Source: JAEUQQ01 sp963697285
GTDB taxonomy: Bacteria > Acidobacteriota > Vicinamibacteria > Vicinamibacterales > JAFNAJ01
DNA: 64,000 nt
Assembly: GCA_963697285.1 (NCBI GenBank)
Contig: CAVONI010000009.1
Location: 62,001-126,000, forward strand
Direction: 5' to 3'
The translations under genes were made by a program, and so were the position numbers. The notes below the pieces were generated by a model. It made no database searches and had not been told where the DNA came from. It saw nothing but the letters and a program-made list of their open reading frames with translations. The number at the start of each line of letters is the position of its first letter. Within the stretch, counting starts at the first letter, position 1. Below, piece after piece: positions 52,980-62,263 of the stretch.

Positions 52980-53065
52980 TCTACCCGACGCGCACGGCGA
53001 GAGTCAAGCACCGTCGCCGGCCCGTTAACGCGCGGGAAGACGCCTGCGCGGGCCACGCGAGCGCG

Positions 53066-53071
53066 TATAAT
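53066..53071 (+). promoter_or_regulatory. Consensus -10 box next to the cation-efflux gene
   Basis: A perfect TATAAT lies 8 bp before the GTG at 53080, so transcription would start at or next to that codon. This suggests a leaderless mRNA if GTG is used, or a 40-nt leader if the ATG at 53119 is used. No good -35 is visible. Confidence 0.5.
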
Positions 53072-53079
53072 CCGCGTGC

Positions 53080-54066
53080 GTGACACCGGCCGCCAGGGCC
53101 GTGTCAATCCCCGCTCCGATGAACGGCCCCTCCCCGCCCGCGGCCATCGACGATCGCGCATCGCTCAAGCGGTTCGCCTGGTTGTCTATTGCGGCAGCCG
53201 TCGCCACCATCGGCTTGAAGACGCTGGCCTACCTGCTGACCGGCTCCATCGGGCTGCTGTCTGACGCCGTCGAGTCGCTGGTCAACCTCGCGGGTGCGCT
53301 GATGGCGCTCAGCATGCTGACCGTCGCGGCACGGCCCGCCGACGAGGACCACGCCTACGGCCACTCGAAGGCCGAGTACTTCTCGAGCGGGGTCGAAGGG
53401 AGTCTCATCCTGGTCGCGGCCATCGCCATCGCGGTCGCCGCGGGCCAGCGCCTCATCACGCCCAGGCCGCTCGAGCAGGTCGGCATCGGCCTCGCGGTGT
53501 CGGTGAGCGCATCGCTGATCAACCTGGGCGCAGCCCTCGCGATCCTGCGGGCGGGCAAGCGCTACCGATCGGTGACCCTCGAGGCCAACGCGCATCACCT
53601 GCTCACCGATGTGTGGACGTCGGTCGGCGTGGTCGCTGGCGTCGGCGCCGTGGCGCTCACGGGATGGATACGTCTCGACCCTATCCTCGCCCTCATCGTC
53701 GCGGCCAACATCGTCTGGACCGGCGTCGGGATCGTGCGCACATCGGTCCAGGGATTGATGGACGCGGCGCTGCCCGCCGACGAACTCGCGGCCATCAAGC
53801 GCGTCCTCGACACCCGCCTCACCGACGGCGCGCAGTACCACGCCCTCCGGACGCGGCAGGGCGGCGCGCGCGCCTTCGTCTCGTTTCACGTGCTCGTGCC
53901 CGGTGCCTGGACGGTGCATCGCGGCCACGAGTTGCTCGAGCAGATCGAAGCCGAGATCCGCCGCCAGTTGCCGAACGCCAACGTCTTCACGCACCTGGAA
54001 TCGCTCGACGATCCCGCGTCGTGGGACGACGTGTCGATCGACCGGCCCCTCCCGCCGCCAGTCTGA
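53080..54066 (+). CDS. Cation diffusion facilitator (CDF) family transporter
   Basis: A 328-residue metal efflux protein with six membrane segments. The transport-site residues are in LLSDAVESLVNL (helix 2) and HHLLTDVWTS (helix 5); the HAYGHSKAEYFSS loop is typical of Zn/Cd/Fe-type CDF proteins. The C-terminal cytoplasmic domain (about 215-310) carries His and Asp residues for regulatory metal binding. It exports divalent metal ions using the proton gradient. The start is either GTG 53080, giving a leaderless transcript from the adjacent TATAAT, or ATG 53119. It is divergent from the aminotransferase operon and probably unrelated to it. Confidence 0.9.
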   Translation: MTPAARAVSIPAPMNGPSPPAAIDDRASLKRFAWLSIAAAVATIGLKTLAYLLTGSIGLLSDAVESLVNLAGALMALSMLTVAARPADEDHAYGHSKAEYFSSGVEGSLILVAAIAIAVAAGQRLITPRPLEQVGIGLAVSVSASLINLGAALAILRAGKRYRSVTLEANAHHLLTDVWTSVGVVAGVGAVALTGWIRLDPILALIVAANIVWTGVGIVRTSVQGLMDAALPADELAAIKRVLDTRLTDGAQYHALRTRQGGARAFVSFHVLVPGAWTVHRGHELLEQIEAEIRRQLPNANVFTHLESLDDPASWDDVSIDRPLPPPV

Positions 54067-54142
54067 CGGCGGGGTGTCACGCGGAACCGTTGCGGGCAGG
54101 GGCTCGTCACGTTGAGAGGGACCGCTCCCCCGCAGAGGTGTC

Positions 54143-55261
54143 ATGGCCATGCCTGCCTCGCCCACCAGCGCACCCGGGCTGCTCGCAACCCTGCGCGCCG
54201 ACTTCAGGAAGTCGTTCGGCGACGCCCGACGCGCGGGCTATGCGCACACGGTCTCGCAGACGTTCACCGACCTCGAGGGGTACTACCTGTCAGACGCGAG
54301 CCGCCAGGCCCTGGCGGCGATGAACCCCGTCAGGCGCTTCATCTATCGCGTGTGGTGGCTCGTGAAGGCCCTGTTCTTCAAGCTGGCGCCTGGCCGGCGC
54401 GTGCTCCTGGCCATTGGTCTCGTCGCCCTCCTGGTGAGCCTCCTGCAGAATGGTGGCGCGCAGAACAACCCGCACATCGCGCTGATCGGCGGGGCCTGCG
54501 TGCTGCTCGTCCTGATGCTGGAACTGCGCGAGAAACTGCTCGCGCACGACGAACTGGCTGAAGGCCGCGCGGTCCAGAAGGCGCTGCTGCCGAAGACAAC
54601 GCCGGCGATCGAAGGCTTCCGGATCTGGCTCGACACGACCCCCGCCAACGACGTGGGCGGCGACATCGTCGACGTGCTTCGTGCCGAAGACGGCCGCTTC
54701 TACCTGATGCTCGGTGACGTCGCCGGCAAGGGACTCGGCGCCGCCCTGCTCGCGGCGCGATTGCAGGCGACATTCCGGGCGCTCGCGCCGAGCGCCTCGA
54801 CGCTTGCCGCGGTCGGTGATCAGCTCAATCGCATCTTCCATCGCGACGGGCCGTCGAATCGTTTCGCGACGCTCGTGGTCCTCGCCGGCCAGCCTGGCTC
54901 GCCGACGCTGCGCGTCCTCAACGCGGGCCACCCGCCGCCGCTCATCGCTCGCAATGGTGACGTCACCGCCGTGCCGTCGGGAGGGCCGGCGCTCGGCATC
55001 ATCGCCGGCGCCCGCTACGCCGAGCACGAGGTGACACTGTCGCCAGGCGACACCCTCCTGGTGTATTCGGACGGCGTGACGGAGGCGATGAACGCCGACG
55101 GCGACCTCTTCGGCGAAGACCGGCTGATTTCGTCGTTCAGGATGCTCGCTCGCACGGCGCTCACGGACGTGGGCCCGGGGCTCCAGGCGGTCGTCCGCCA
55201 ATACGAGGGCGATGCCCGCCCCCACGACGACGTGTCGATCATCGTCGTCCGCCTGGCCTGA
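54143..55261 (+). CDS. Membrane PP2C-type serine phosphatase (SpoIIE/RsbU family)
   Basis: A 372-residue protein. The N-terminal about 80 residues are soluble and unassigned, two membrane segments follow (about 90-105 and 112-125), then a short helix with ELREKLLAHDELAEGRAVQ and the SpoIIE domain (about 150-372). Metal and catalytic motifs are NDVGGDIVD, GDVAGKGLGAALL, AGHPPPL, YSDGVTEAMN and PHDDVSIIVVR. Such phosphatases dephosphorylate anti-sigma-factor antagonists or act in general stress switches. No partner kinase or STAS gene is next to it, so its target is unknown. Start at the ATG 54143; the first residues are not conserved. Confidence 0.9.
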   Translation: MAMPASPTSAPGLLATLRADFRKSFGDARRAGYAHTVSQTFTDLEGYYLSDASRQALAAMNPVRRFIYRVWWLVKALFFKLAPGRRVLLAIGLVALLVSLLQNGGAQNNPHIALIGGACVLLVLMLELREKLLAHDELAEGRAVQKALLPKTTPAIEGFRIWLDTTPANDVGGDIVDVLRAEDGRFYLMLGDVAGKGLGAALLAARLQATFRALAPSASTLAAVGDQLNRIFHRDGPSNRFATLVVLAGQPGSPTLRVLNAGHPPPLIARNGDVTAVPSGGPALGIIAGARYAEHEVTLSPGDTLLVYSDGVTEAMNADGDLFGEDRLISSFRMLARTALTDVGPGLQAVVRQYEGDARPHDDVSIIVVRLA

Positions 55262-55336
55262 ACAGCGTGGCTGATGCCCGCGCCGTGTCACATCCGTGGA
55301 CACGGGGTTGTACAGGCCGGGGACCCTGGCGGGAGG

Positions 55337-57110
55337 CTATGGCTGCATCACCGTGACCCGCGCGGTGGCCATCACGCTGGGCCCCTTGTCAGCCCCGTCG
55401 TACTGGCGGCTGAATCGTTCGACCTCCGGGGTGGCGTCGGTGCGCAGATTCTTGCACGAACCGGGACGACACCGACTGATAGAGAAGCCTCGCCGTCACG
55501 GTCAGCGGCGCAGATGACCCTGTGACGTCGACGGTGTAGGTCACGTGGTCTGAGCCGCCGGTGAAATCGTGGTCGAACCGGGCCTCACCATACACGCCCA
55601 CGTCGGCGGGCGCGGTCACCGGGTTGAAGCCGGCGGGCAGCAGCCGGTTGTCCTTGGCATACGACGCGCCGCGCAACAGGGTGTAGGTCACCCGGCCGTC
55701 GGTGTCCTGCATGATGGCTTCGTAGATTTGCACCTGGCCGGCGTCGGTGATGCGCTGGTAGTGCGGTTCCATCGCGGTCGTGGACTCGTCGGCAGCGTTG
55801 CCAACAATGGTCCCGTCGTCGCGAGGCCGGCCCGATTCGAACACCATCCGGCCGCTCGCGTCCTCGACGGTCAGGTGGATCCATGCACGACGGGAAGGGA
55901 AACCAGTCGGGAGCTTGTGCCCGGTCAGACTCTCGACGTCGACGACGGCCGTGAGCGTACGATCGTCGATGCGGTGTTCGAGGATCGAGAGCTTCGCCGC
56001 GCGCGGCTGCACCATGGCATGTGTTCGCTGAATCGTGGCATCGAGGTCTGTCGTCGAGGTCGTGAGCCCCAGTTCGTCGGCGTTCGTCTTGAGCAATTCC
56101 AGCATGAAGGTGTTGGCGCCCACGAAGTAGTGCTGGGCGAACGGGCTGCGCGGCGAGAGCTGGCCTCCTCCTGGACGGTTCGAGATGATAGCCGGACCCG
56201 CGGCCGCAGGCATGTGGCACTGCTGACAACTCCAGTCATCGCCGGCGCCGTCGCCATAGCTGCTGTGTTCCCATTCGAGGTACGGCGTCTGCTCGGGAAG
56301 CTGGCCAACGACCGCGCCGGTGGCATCCACCGTCGGGGTGTAGAGCGTGTGGCAGGTGGCGCACAGACCCGACTGACGTGTGTGCTGGCCCTCGACCGGA
56401 GTGAAGCCGGACACGTTCCGCATCTGGTTCTGCACCGGCGCGACGAACGGCCCGTGAATCAGCCGGTTCGGGGGCGCCGTGGACGTGTCGATGCGGTAGT
56501 GCCCGGTGAAACTGGCGGGGACTCCAAGATCGACGTTCTGAACCTGGTGACAGAGCGTGCACGAGACGCCGTCGGCGCCGGCGGCATGCAGGGGATGCGC
56601 GGGATTGAAGAACCCGTCGCCAAGGAGGGCCACCGCCGAACCGGTGGTCACGGCCTGTGTGCGGGCCATGGGCATGTGGCAGGTTGAGCACTTGTCCTCG
56701 ATCACGCTCCTGAGCGCCGGATTCCTGGCCACCTCGGCGCTCACCTTGGCTCGCCACAGCGGGTCCTTGCCAGCATTGGCCATCATCGTCGATCGCCAGT
56801 GCGTGCCGATGGAGACGTCCTGACCGGTCGTATCTGTCAATCCACTGTGGCAGAGCGTGCAGTTCCCCGAGCCCGAGAAGTCGGCGGTGGTGAACGTCGC
56901 CAAGGGCACGCTCGGCCGGGGAGCCTCCTGGGCCTGGGCAAGCACGGCCACCATGGCCCAGACGACCAGCGAAGCACCGGCGAGCAGTGTCCGCGTGGCG
57001 CGGCCATCGCCGCGGCGAGGAAGGACCGCCGAGACGACCGTCGACGTGTTCGAGGGGTAACTCCCCTTGCATGCCAGGTGGCGTCGTGATGACACTGTCG
57101 ATACATCCAT
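55337..57110 (-). CDS. Exported pentaheme c-type cytochrome-like protein, one frame break near the 3' end
   Basis: The protein has about 590 residues with five CxxCH motifs (CTLCH, CSTCH, CTLCH, CATCH, CQQCH) spread over the first 300 residues and a beta-rich C-terminal domain. A membrane/signal segment (TLLAGASLVVWAMVAVLAQAQ) precedes the first haem. It may be a periplasmic or outer-surface electron carrier or a multihaem oxidoreductase; no family name is assigned. Near 55449-55453 one extra base shifts the frame: the corrected end reads VQNLRTDATPEVERFSRQYD and ends TARVTVMQP at 55337, while the uncorrected frame ends at 55389. The N-terminal start is uncertain because no good ATG precedes the signal segment; ATG 57110 is the nearest. 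Confidence 0.75.
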
Positions 57111-57234
57111 GCAGCAGCTCGCAGCAAACCCTGCGCCATGACCGCCGGCAAGCACCAATCGTCAAGGAACCTCGACTACTTGACCTCTGGCAGCCTGTGA
57201 CAGGCGTGGACCAGGCATGGCACCTCACCTGTGC

Positions 57235-57271
57235 TCGACCACATGGTCGAAGGCTTCGACCACATGGTCGA
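57235..57271. promoter_or_regulatory. Two identical 16-bp palindromes in tandem
   Basis: TCGACCACATGGTCGA occurs at 57235-57250 and again at 57256-57271. Each is a 7-bp inverted repeat around CA, and the copies are exactly 21 bp apart, two helical turns. They lie between the divergent cytochrome and glycosidase genes, 115-151 bp before the glycosidase ATG. This is the layout of a cooperative repressor or activator operator, but no regulator gene is adjacent. A TAATAT-like -10 lies near 57315. Confidence 0.6.
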
Positions 57272-57385
57272 GGGACTCTGTCGAGGGGAGTTCGCGGCAG
57301 CGGCAAACACTCGCTGTAATATGCGGCCGGTAGAACTTCGTGGATGCCGGCGATCTCTCCGAGGTCGAGCCGAGCGCCGCCGCCG

Positions 57386-59512
57386 ATGAGACACCCATTC
57401 CTGGCCTCCATCCTGTGCCTGCTGATGCAGGTCACGCCACACTCCCCGGGCATCGTCGCGGCGCAGGTACCGCATCCGGCGCCGAACCAGCCGGCGGTCG
57501 TCACCATCGACGGCGCGGCGATCACGATCCGGTACGCCGGCGCGCCCGTGTTCGAGGGGCGCATCGAGAACCCCGAACGCCTCGTCGCTGCTACGCCTGC
57601 CCTCGTCGACACGGGCGAAGCGATCACACAGGTCGTGGCGTTTCATGCACGACGCGGCGGCGAGCCACTCCGCATCAGCGGCCTGGTGACTGCCTCGACC
57701 CAGGCCTTTGCCGCCGAGTCTGACCGCCGCGTGCGCGGTGTGCCCATCGTGCGTCACAGTTCGGGACTCAGCCGCAGCCTGCGGAACCAGGCGGTGTACG
57801 ACCGGAAGTTCGACTGGGTGCTGTCGGTCGACGACCAGCCTCGCACCTCGACGCGCATCACCCCGCTGCACGACGCACCCGACGGGCGCTCGTTCACGCT
57901 CGACACGACCGGAAGCGAGGTCGTGTTGCGCTTCAGGCCGCGCTTCTACCAGAAGCATCGGGGACTGCGGTTCTTCGAGCCGTGGACGTACGACATCTGG
58001 CCCACGCCGGTCGTCGGGTGGACGTCGTGGTTCGCGTTCTTCGACAAGGTCACCGAGCACGACGTGCGGCACACGGCTGACGTGCTCTCGGACGTCCTGC
58101 GGCCGTTCGGCTACGACTACCTCCAGATCGACGATGGCTACCAGCGCGGCACAGGCCTCCCGGCGTTGTGGCTCGATCCGAACGAGAAGTTCCCGTCTGG
58201 CCTCGACGCGCTGGCGGGTTACATCCGCGGCAAGGGGCTGAAGCCGGGAATCTGGACCAACGCGACGTTCTCGCAGACCGAGTACGCCGAGCAGCACGCC
58301 GACTGGTTCGTCCGCGACACCGCTGGCCACGTGGTTCGCGGCAACTGGATCGACCACCCCGTTGACGCGTCGGCGCCAGGTGCACTCGACACCCTCGTGC
58401 GGCCCATCTACCGGTCACTGCGGAGCATGGGCTGGACCTACGTCAAGCTCGATGCGCTGCGGCACCTCAGGTACGAGGGCTACAACAGCCACCGCGCGTA
58501 CTTCGAGGCGCGCGGCGTCGACCCGGCACTCGCCTTCAGGCAGTACGTCGATGCCGTTCGGCAGGAACTCGGTCGCGACACCTTCCTGCTCGCGTGCTGG
58601 GGGGTGCGGCCGGAGTTGATCGGCCTCGTGGACGGCTGCCGCCTCGGCACGGACGGCTTCTCGTACGCGGGGCTGTCGCAGTTCAACTCGTTCAACGACG
58701 TCGTCTGGCGTAATGACCCCGACCACGTCGAGCTGTCTGACAGCGAGGCGTGGCGCTCGACCATGGTCACGTCGCTGACCGGATCGATGCTGCTGCTGAC
58801 CGACAAGCCCGAACGCTACCTGACGCCCTTCGTGGAACCCGCCAGGCGCGCTGCGCCGGTGCTGTTCACCCTGCCGGGACAGCTGTACGACGTGGACCCG
58901 TCGCGGTCGGCCGAACTCGGGCGCGTCGACAGCGAGGTGAGCGGACGCGAGCCCAGGCCGTTCGATGCGAGCCTGACGCCCGCGGTCGACCTCTACCAGC
59001 TCGAGATCAACCGTCCCTTCGAGTCGTGGGTCGTGCTCGGGCGGACCGGTGGGCAGTTCGACGAGATTCGCTTCGACGAACTGGGACTCGACCCCGCGAA
59101 ACCGCATCTCGTGTTCGAGTACTGGCAACGGCGAGCCGTCGCATCGGGCCAGGCGTCGTTCGCACCCGGCCCATTGCCTGCACCGTTCAACGCGCAGGCG
59201 TTCATCATCCGCGAGCGGGTCGATCACCCGCAGGTCGTCGCGACGAGCCGTCACATCACGGGCGGGGGCGTGGACCTGCTCGACGTGGGGTGGAGCGGCA
59301 ACGTCCTGGCCGGACGCAGCCGGGTCGTCGCCAACGATCCCTACGAGGTGTACCTGACGGAACCCGACGGGTGGACGCTCGACGCGATGGCGTGCGAGGG
59401 CGCCGTACTCCTGCCGATTCGCCGCGAGGCGGGCCTCGCCATCACGGGTTGCCTCGCCTCGACCTCGACCGACATCGCGTGGCGTGCTACGTTCAAGCCA
59501 CGCGCGCGGTGA
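57386..59512 (+). CDS. Secreted GH36-like alpha-galactosidase-family glycosidase
   Basis: A 708-residue protein with a signal peptide (MRHPFLASILCLLMQV to about AAQV). The N-terminal beta-sandwich (about 30-210) is followed by a clan GH-D TIM barrel: VGWTSWFAFF, YLQIDDGYQ, the candidate nucleophile Asp356 in YVKLDALRH, and the candidate acid/base Asp423 in RLGTDG. A C-terminal beta domain completes it. It should release alpha-galactosyl or related residues in the periplasm or outside the cell. It belongs to the melibiase-like group, but the specific sugar cannot be assigned. Tandem palindromes upstream suggest dedicated regulation; no sugar transporter is adjacent. The ATG at 57386 begins the signal peptide directly. 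Confidence 0.85.
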   Translation: MRHPFLASILCLLMQVTPHSPGIVAAQVPHPAPNQPAVVTIDGAAITIRYAGAPVFEGRIENPERLVAATPALVDTGEAITQVVAFHARRGGEPLRISGLVTASTQAFAAESDRRVRGVPIVRHSSGLSRSLRNQAVYDRKFDWVLSVDDQPRTSTRITPLHDAPDGRSFTLDTTGSEVVLRFRPRFYQKHRGLRFFEPWTYDIWPTPVVGWTSWFAFFDKVTEHDVRHTADVLSDVLRPFGYDYLQIDDGYQRGTGLPALWLDPNEKFPSGLDALAGYIRGKGLKPGIWTNATFSQTEYAEQHADWFVRDTAGHVVRGNWIDHPVDASAPGALDTLVRPIYRSLRSMGWTYVKLDALRHLRYEGYNSHRAYFEARGVDPALAFRQYVDAVRQELGRDTFLLACWGVRPELIGLVDGCRLGTDGFSYAGLSQFNSFNDVVWRNDPDHVELSDSEAWRSTMVTSLTGSMLLLTDKPERYLTPFVEPARRAAPVLFTLPGQLYDVDPSRSAELGRVDSEVSGREPRPFDASLTPAVDLYQLEINRPFESWVVLGRTGGQFDEIRFDELGLDPAKPHLVFEYWQRRAVASGQASFAPGPLPAPFNAQAFIIRERVDHPQVVATSRHITGGGVDLLDVGWSGNVLAGRSRVVANDPYEVYLTEPDGWTLDAMACEGAVLLPIRREAGLAITGCLASTSTDIAWRATFKPRAR

Positions 59513-59587
59513 GATGCCTGCCGCGAGGCCCCCTCGTGCGATGTGTCATCGAGACGTTCGCCACGTGTGCTCCCGCGCACGACGACG

Positions 59588-60031
59588 TCACGATCGTGAT
59601 CGTGCAGCGCGGAACGGGTCGACAACGCGCACGCTCCCGTACAAGCGTTCGTGCTGGAAGTCCTCTGAGAAGAGTTCGCTCAGGCCGTAGTGCTCGGCGT
59701 AGGCCCACAGGTGGGCGTCGAACCACGACAGGCCATAGGCCGCCGTGCCGCGCAGTGCCGTCCTGACGACGGCGTCTGTCGGATAGAGCACATCGAACTG
59801 CAGGAGGAGTTCTTCAGCCTCGCGCCTGGCATCCCCGTCCGACAGCAACGGCAGCGCCCCCTTGAGTGGTCGCGTCACGGCGGCGACGAACTCCACGATG
59901 GCCTGGTGCGGCACCCGGAGGGAGGCATCGGCGATACCCCGGCGCAGCAGGTCGGTGGCGACGCGCTGCTTCTCGGGAAACCGGGGGTCGAACCGGTACA
60001 CGAGGATGTTGGTGTCAACGAGCGCGGCCAC
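59588..60031 (-). CDS. VapC-like PIN-domain toxin
   Basis: A 147-residue PIN-domain protein. The acidic metal site is complete: Asp6 (ALVDTNIL), Glu47 (AIVEFV), Asp105 (WFDAHLWA) and Asp124 (FSEDF). PIN toxins of VapBC systems are Mg-dependent ribonucleases. The GTG start at 60031 lies inside the last codons of the antitoxin gene (17-bp overlap), the usual arrangement for translational coupling. The length is close to that of other AbrB-linked VapC proteins. No target can be predicted. Confidence 0.88.
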   Translation of the reverse strand: MAALVDTNILVYRFDPRFPEKQRVATDLLRRGIADASLRVPHQAIVEFVAAVTRPLKGALPLLSDGDARREAEELLLQFDVLYPTDAVVRTALRGTAAYGLSWFDAHLWAYAEHYGLSELFSEDFQHERLYGSVRVVDPFRAARSRS

Positions 60032-60296
60032 GACCGTACAACTCCGAACGTGACCACCCGCGGTCCGACGTTCCGGGCGCCTCCGCGCCGCGATCACGTC
60101 GGCGTTGTCTGTCGGTGGCCTGATCGAACCGGCGGAGGCGGGTCTTGCGGTCGGGACGAACGGCCACCTTGCCCGGTACGACGCGGATCGCGTCGCCAGC
60201 CGGCTCCCAGGTGATGTCGTCGCCTGGAGCGATGGCGTACTGCTCGGCGAGCACTTTTGGCAGCGTAACCTGGAGCTTGCTCGTGACCTTTGCCAC
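60015..60296 (-). CDS. AbrB/SpoVT-type antitoxin (VapB-like)
   Basis: A 93-residue protein. The N-terminal 45 residues form a swapped-hairpin AbrB DNA-binding domain (KVTSKLQVTLPKVLAEQYAI then PGDDITWE), and the C-terminal tail ending DRGWSRSELYGRGRAR is typical of antitoxins that wrap the PIN toxin. It should neutralise the toxin encoded downstream and repress its own promoter. The GTG start (60296) follows AAGGAC closely. A perfect palindrome at 60311-60325 just upstream is the likely operator. Confidence 0.85.
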   Translation of the reverse strand: MAKVTSKLQVTLPKVLAEQYAIAPGDDITWEPAGDAIRVVPGKVAVRPDRKTRLRRFDQATDRQRRRDRGAEAPGTSDRGWSRSELYGRGRAR

Positions 60297-60310
60297 GTCC
60301 TTACCATAAC

Positions 60311-60325
60311 AAGGACGACGTCCTT
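60311..60325. promoter_or_regulatory. Palindromic operator of the VapBC-like pair
   Basis: AAGGACGACGTCCTT is a palindrome around its central base, placed 15 bp upstream of the antitoxin start codon. This is the expected position for autoregulation by the antitoxin or the toxin-antitoxin complex. Confidence 0.6.
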
Positions 60326-60351
60326 GCGACAAGGGTCGGCAGAATCGGCTC

Positions 60352-61446
60352 TTACCGCCGCGGCCTCACCGGTGCTGGCGCGCGCTCGGCGACGAAGCCG
60401 ACGGGCTCGCCCTCGTTGACCGGCGGCGTCGCCACCACGTAGAGCACCTCGCCGTCGAACGGCGACCTGATCTCCTGGAGCAGCGTGCCGTGGAAGTCGG
60501 TGACTCTCGCGATGAGGGCGCCCTTCGCCACCGTCTGGCCTGGCTCGGCGGCGGGGTACAGCAGGCCGGTGAACTGACTGCGCAAGACCTCGTTCTTCCC
60601 CAGCCACACGGGGTTCGCGATCGGATCCGGCCCGGCCGCGCGCATCCCGAGGTGCCGCAGCACGCCCGCGACGCCGCGCTCGATCCTGGCGATCGACGCC
60701 TCGTCGGTCTGCCCCCAGCCGCCCGACTCCACGGTGGCGGCTGGCTTCCCACGTGTCTGCGCGGTGTTGGCGAGGTAGAGCGAGGCCTTCGGGTCTGACG
60801 GCCGCTCGGTGTCGATCACGATGTGGTCGAGGCCGAACGCGAGCACGAGCTGTCGGCTCGCCTCGACGACATCAGCCGGCCCCGTTGCCACCCAGTAGCT
60901 GTACGGGCGGAGCCACTCGTTCCCATCGCCGCAGTGGATGTCGATCACGTGCGTCGCACGTTCGATGACGTGGCGCGTGAGGACGTCGGCGATGCGCTCC
61001 GACACCGTGCCGTCGGCCTTGCCGGGGAAGACGCGATTCAGGTTCTTCGCGTCGGCGGGGCTGTAGTAGATCGTCCGCCCGAGGAACGACGGCATGTTCG
61101 CCACGTGCACGAGGACGACGGTGCCGGTGAGGGTCGTCGGGTCGATCGCCGTCCGCAACCGCTGGAGCGCGAGGATCGGCGGGTACTCCGCGCCGTGCGT
61201 GCCGGCGACGAGCGCGAGCACCGGGCCGTCCTTCATCCCGTGGATCACCGAAATCGGGATCGTCGTGTCGCGGTCGCCCGGGCGGGCCGGCACTGGCAGC
61301 GTGCCCGACACGAGCGTGCCGGGCGCAGCCGTCACGCCGCCCATCCGGAACGGGGTCTGAGCGCCCGCGGGTCCCGCGAGAGCGATCGACGCGATGCCTG
61401 CCAGGAACGCGATCCGGATGACCAGGTGCCAGGGGCTCGATGCCAT
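60352..61446 (-). CDS. Secreted M14-like succinylglutamate desuccinylase/aspartoacylase-family protein
   Basis: A 364-residue protein with a signal peptide (to about residue 29, PAGAQ). Zinc ligands are His84 and Glu87 (GTHGAEY) and His171 (VIDIHCGD); the catalytic Glu is Glu240 (ATVESGGW). The C-terminal region (about 285-345) resembles a biotinyl/lipoyl-like beta barrel seen in this family. Members remove acyl groups from N-acyl amino acids or act as carboxypeptidases. The secreted location suggests scavenging of acylated amino acids or small peptides. No IclR-type box was seen upstream, so it is probably outside the regulon. It lies 55 bp upstream of the VapBC pair with no functional link. 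Confidence 0.88.
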   Translation of the reverse strand: MASSPWHLVIRIAFLAGIASIALAGPAGAQTPFRMGGVTAAPGTLVSGTLPVPARPGDRDTTIPISVIHGMKDGPVLALVAGTHGAEYPPILALQRLRTAIDPTTLTGTVVLVHVANMPSFLGRTIYYSPADAKNLNRVFPGKADGTVSERIADVLTRHVIERATHVIDIHCGDGNEWLRPYSYWVATGPADVVEASRQLVLAFGLDHIVIDTERPSDPKASLYLANTAQTRGKPAATVESGGWGQTDEASIARIERGVAGVLRHLGMRAAGPDPIANPVWLGKNEVLRSQFTGLLYPAAEPGQTVAKGALIARVTDFHGTLLQEIRSPFDGEVLYVVATPPVNEGEPVGFVAERAPAPVRPRR

Positions 61447-61567
61447 GTGCGACCTCCGTGCCCACCGTTGGGCGGCCGATTATGGCACGCCCCGAAGGGA
61501 CCTCTCCGTGGCGGATGGCCGATGTCGCCGGCTTGTCGTCGAACAGGTCAGGCGCGACAGGGGGAGC

Positions 61568-62263
61568 CTACTTCTGCCACTGTTCTTCGACCCAGCGGCC
61601 GGCCCGCCCGAGCGCGTCGAGGTAGCGGCCCATGTCGTAGTGCCCGACGCCGCGAAGCGCCTCGAAACGAACGACGCGCCCCCGTCGTTCGAGCTCGACC
61701 GCTCGTCGTTCGGCCTGGGCGAACGGAACGACGTCGTCGTCGCGCCCGTGGATCACGTACGTCGGAATGGTCGCCAGGCGCTCCAGCGGCTCGTCCGTAC
61801 GTCCCGCCATCACGATGGCCGCGGTGAACACGTCAGCGTGGCGCGACGACATGAACCACGTGCCGATCCCGCCGAGACTGAACCCGGTCACCACGACTCG
61901 CCGACGGTCGATCGCGTATTCGGCCATGACCCTGGTGACGAGTTCCATCACCGCCTGCTCCGCGATCGGATCCGACCAGTCGCGCGTCGGGCAATCGGGC
62001 GCCACCATGATCGGCTGGAGCGCGCTCAACCCGGGGAAGAAGGTGCTCCGCATGTACGCGTCGCCGTAGTACGGCGTCTTCTCGCCGCCAGGGTGGAGCG
62101 CCAGCACCAGCGGCCGCGGCAGGCGCGGATCGTAGTCGTCCGGTACCGCGAGGCCGTAGCGGATCGGTGTGCCGCCGCTGGTCAGCATCGTCAGTTGCTG
62201 AAACCGTGATGAGGGCGACGGGGCGAGTGCCGCAACCAGTGCGAGGAAGACAAGCGCACGCAT
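61568..62263 (-). CDS. Secreted alpha/beta hydrolase (esterase/PHB-depolymerase-like)
   Basis: A 231-residue protein with a short signal peptide (MRALVFLALVAALAPS) and a compact alpha/beta-hydrolase fold: LALHPGG (oxyanion), Ser129 in GFSLGG, an Asp in HGRDDDVVPF (175-177) and His208 (VGHYDM). It resembles small secreted esterases of the dienelactone hydrolase and phospholipase/carboxylesterase type. ATG 62263 is preferred, with GGAGA upstream and the signal peptide starting there. It is a stand-alone gene; substrate unknown. Confidence 0.85.
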   Translation of the reverse strand: MRALVFLALVAALAPSPSSRFQQLTMLTSGGTPIRYGLAVPDDYDPRLPRPLVLALHPGGEKTPYYGDAYMRSTFFPGLSALQPIMVAPDCPTRDWSDPIAEQAVMELVTRVMAEYAIDRRRVVVTGFSLGGIGTWFMSSRHADVFTAAIVMAGRTDEPLERLATIPTYVIHGRDDDVVPFAQAERRAVELERRGRVVRFEALRGVGHYDMGRYLDALGRAGRWVEEQWQK

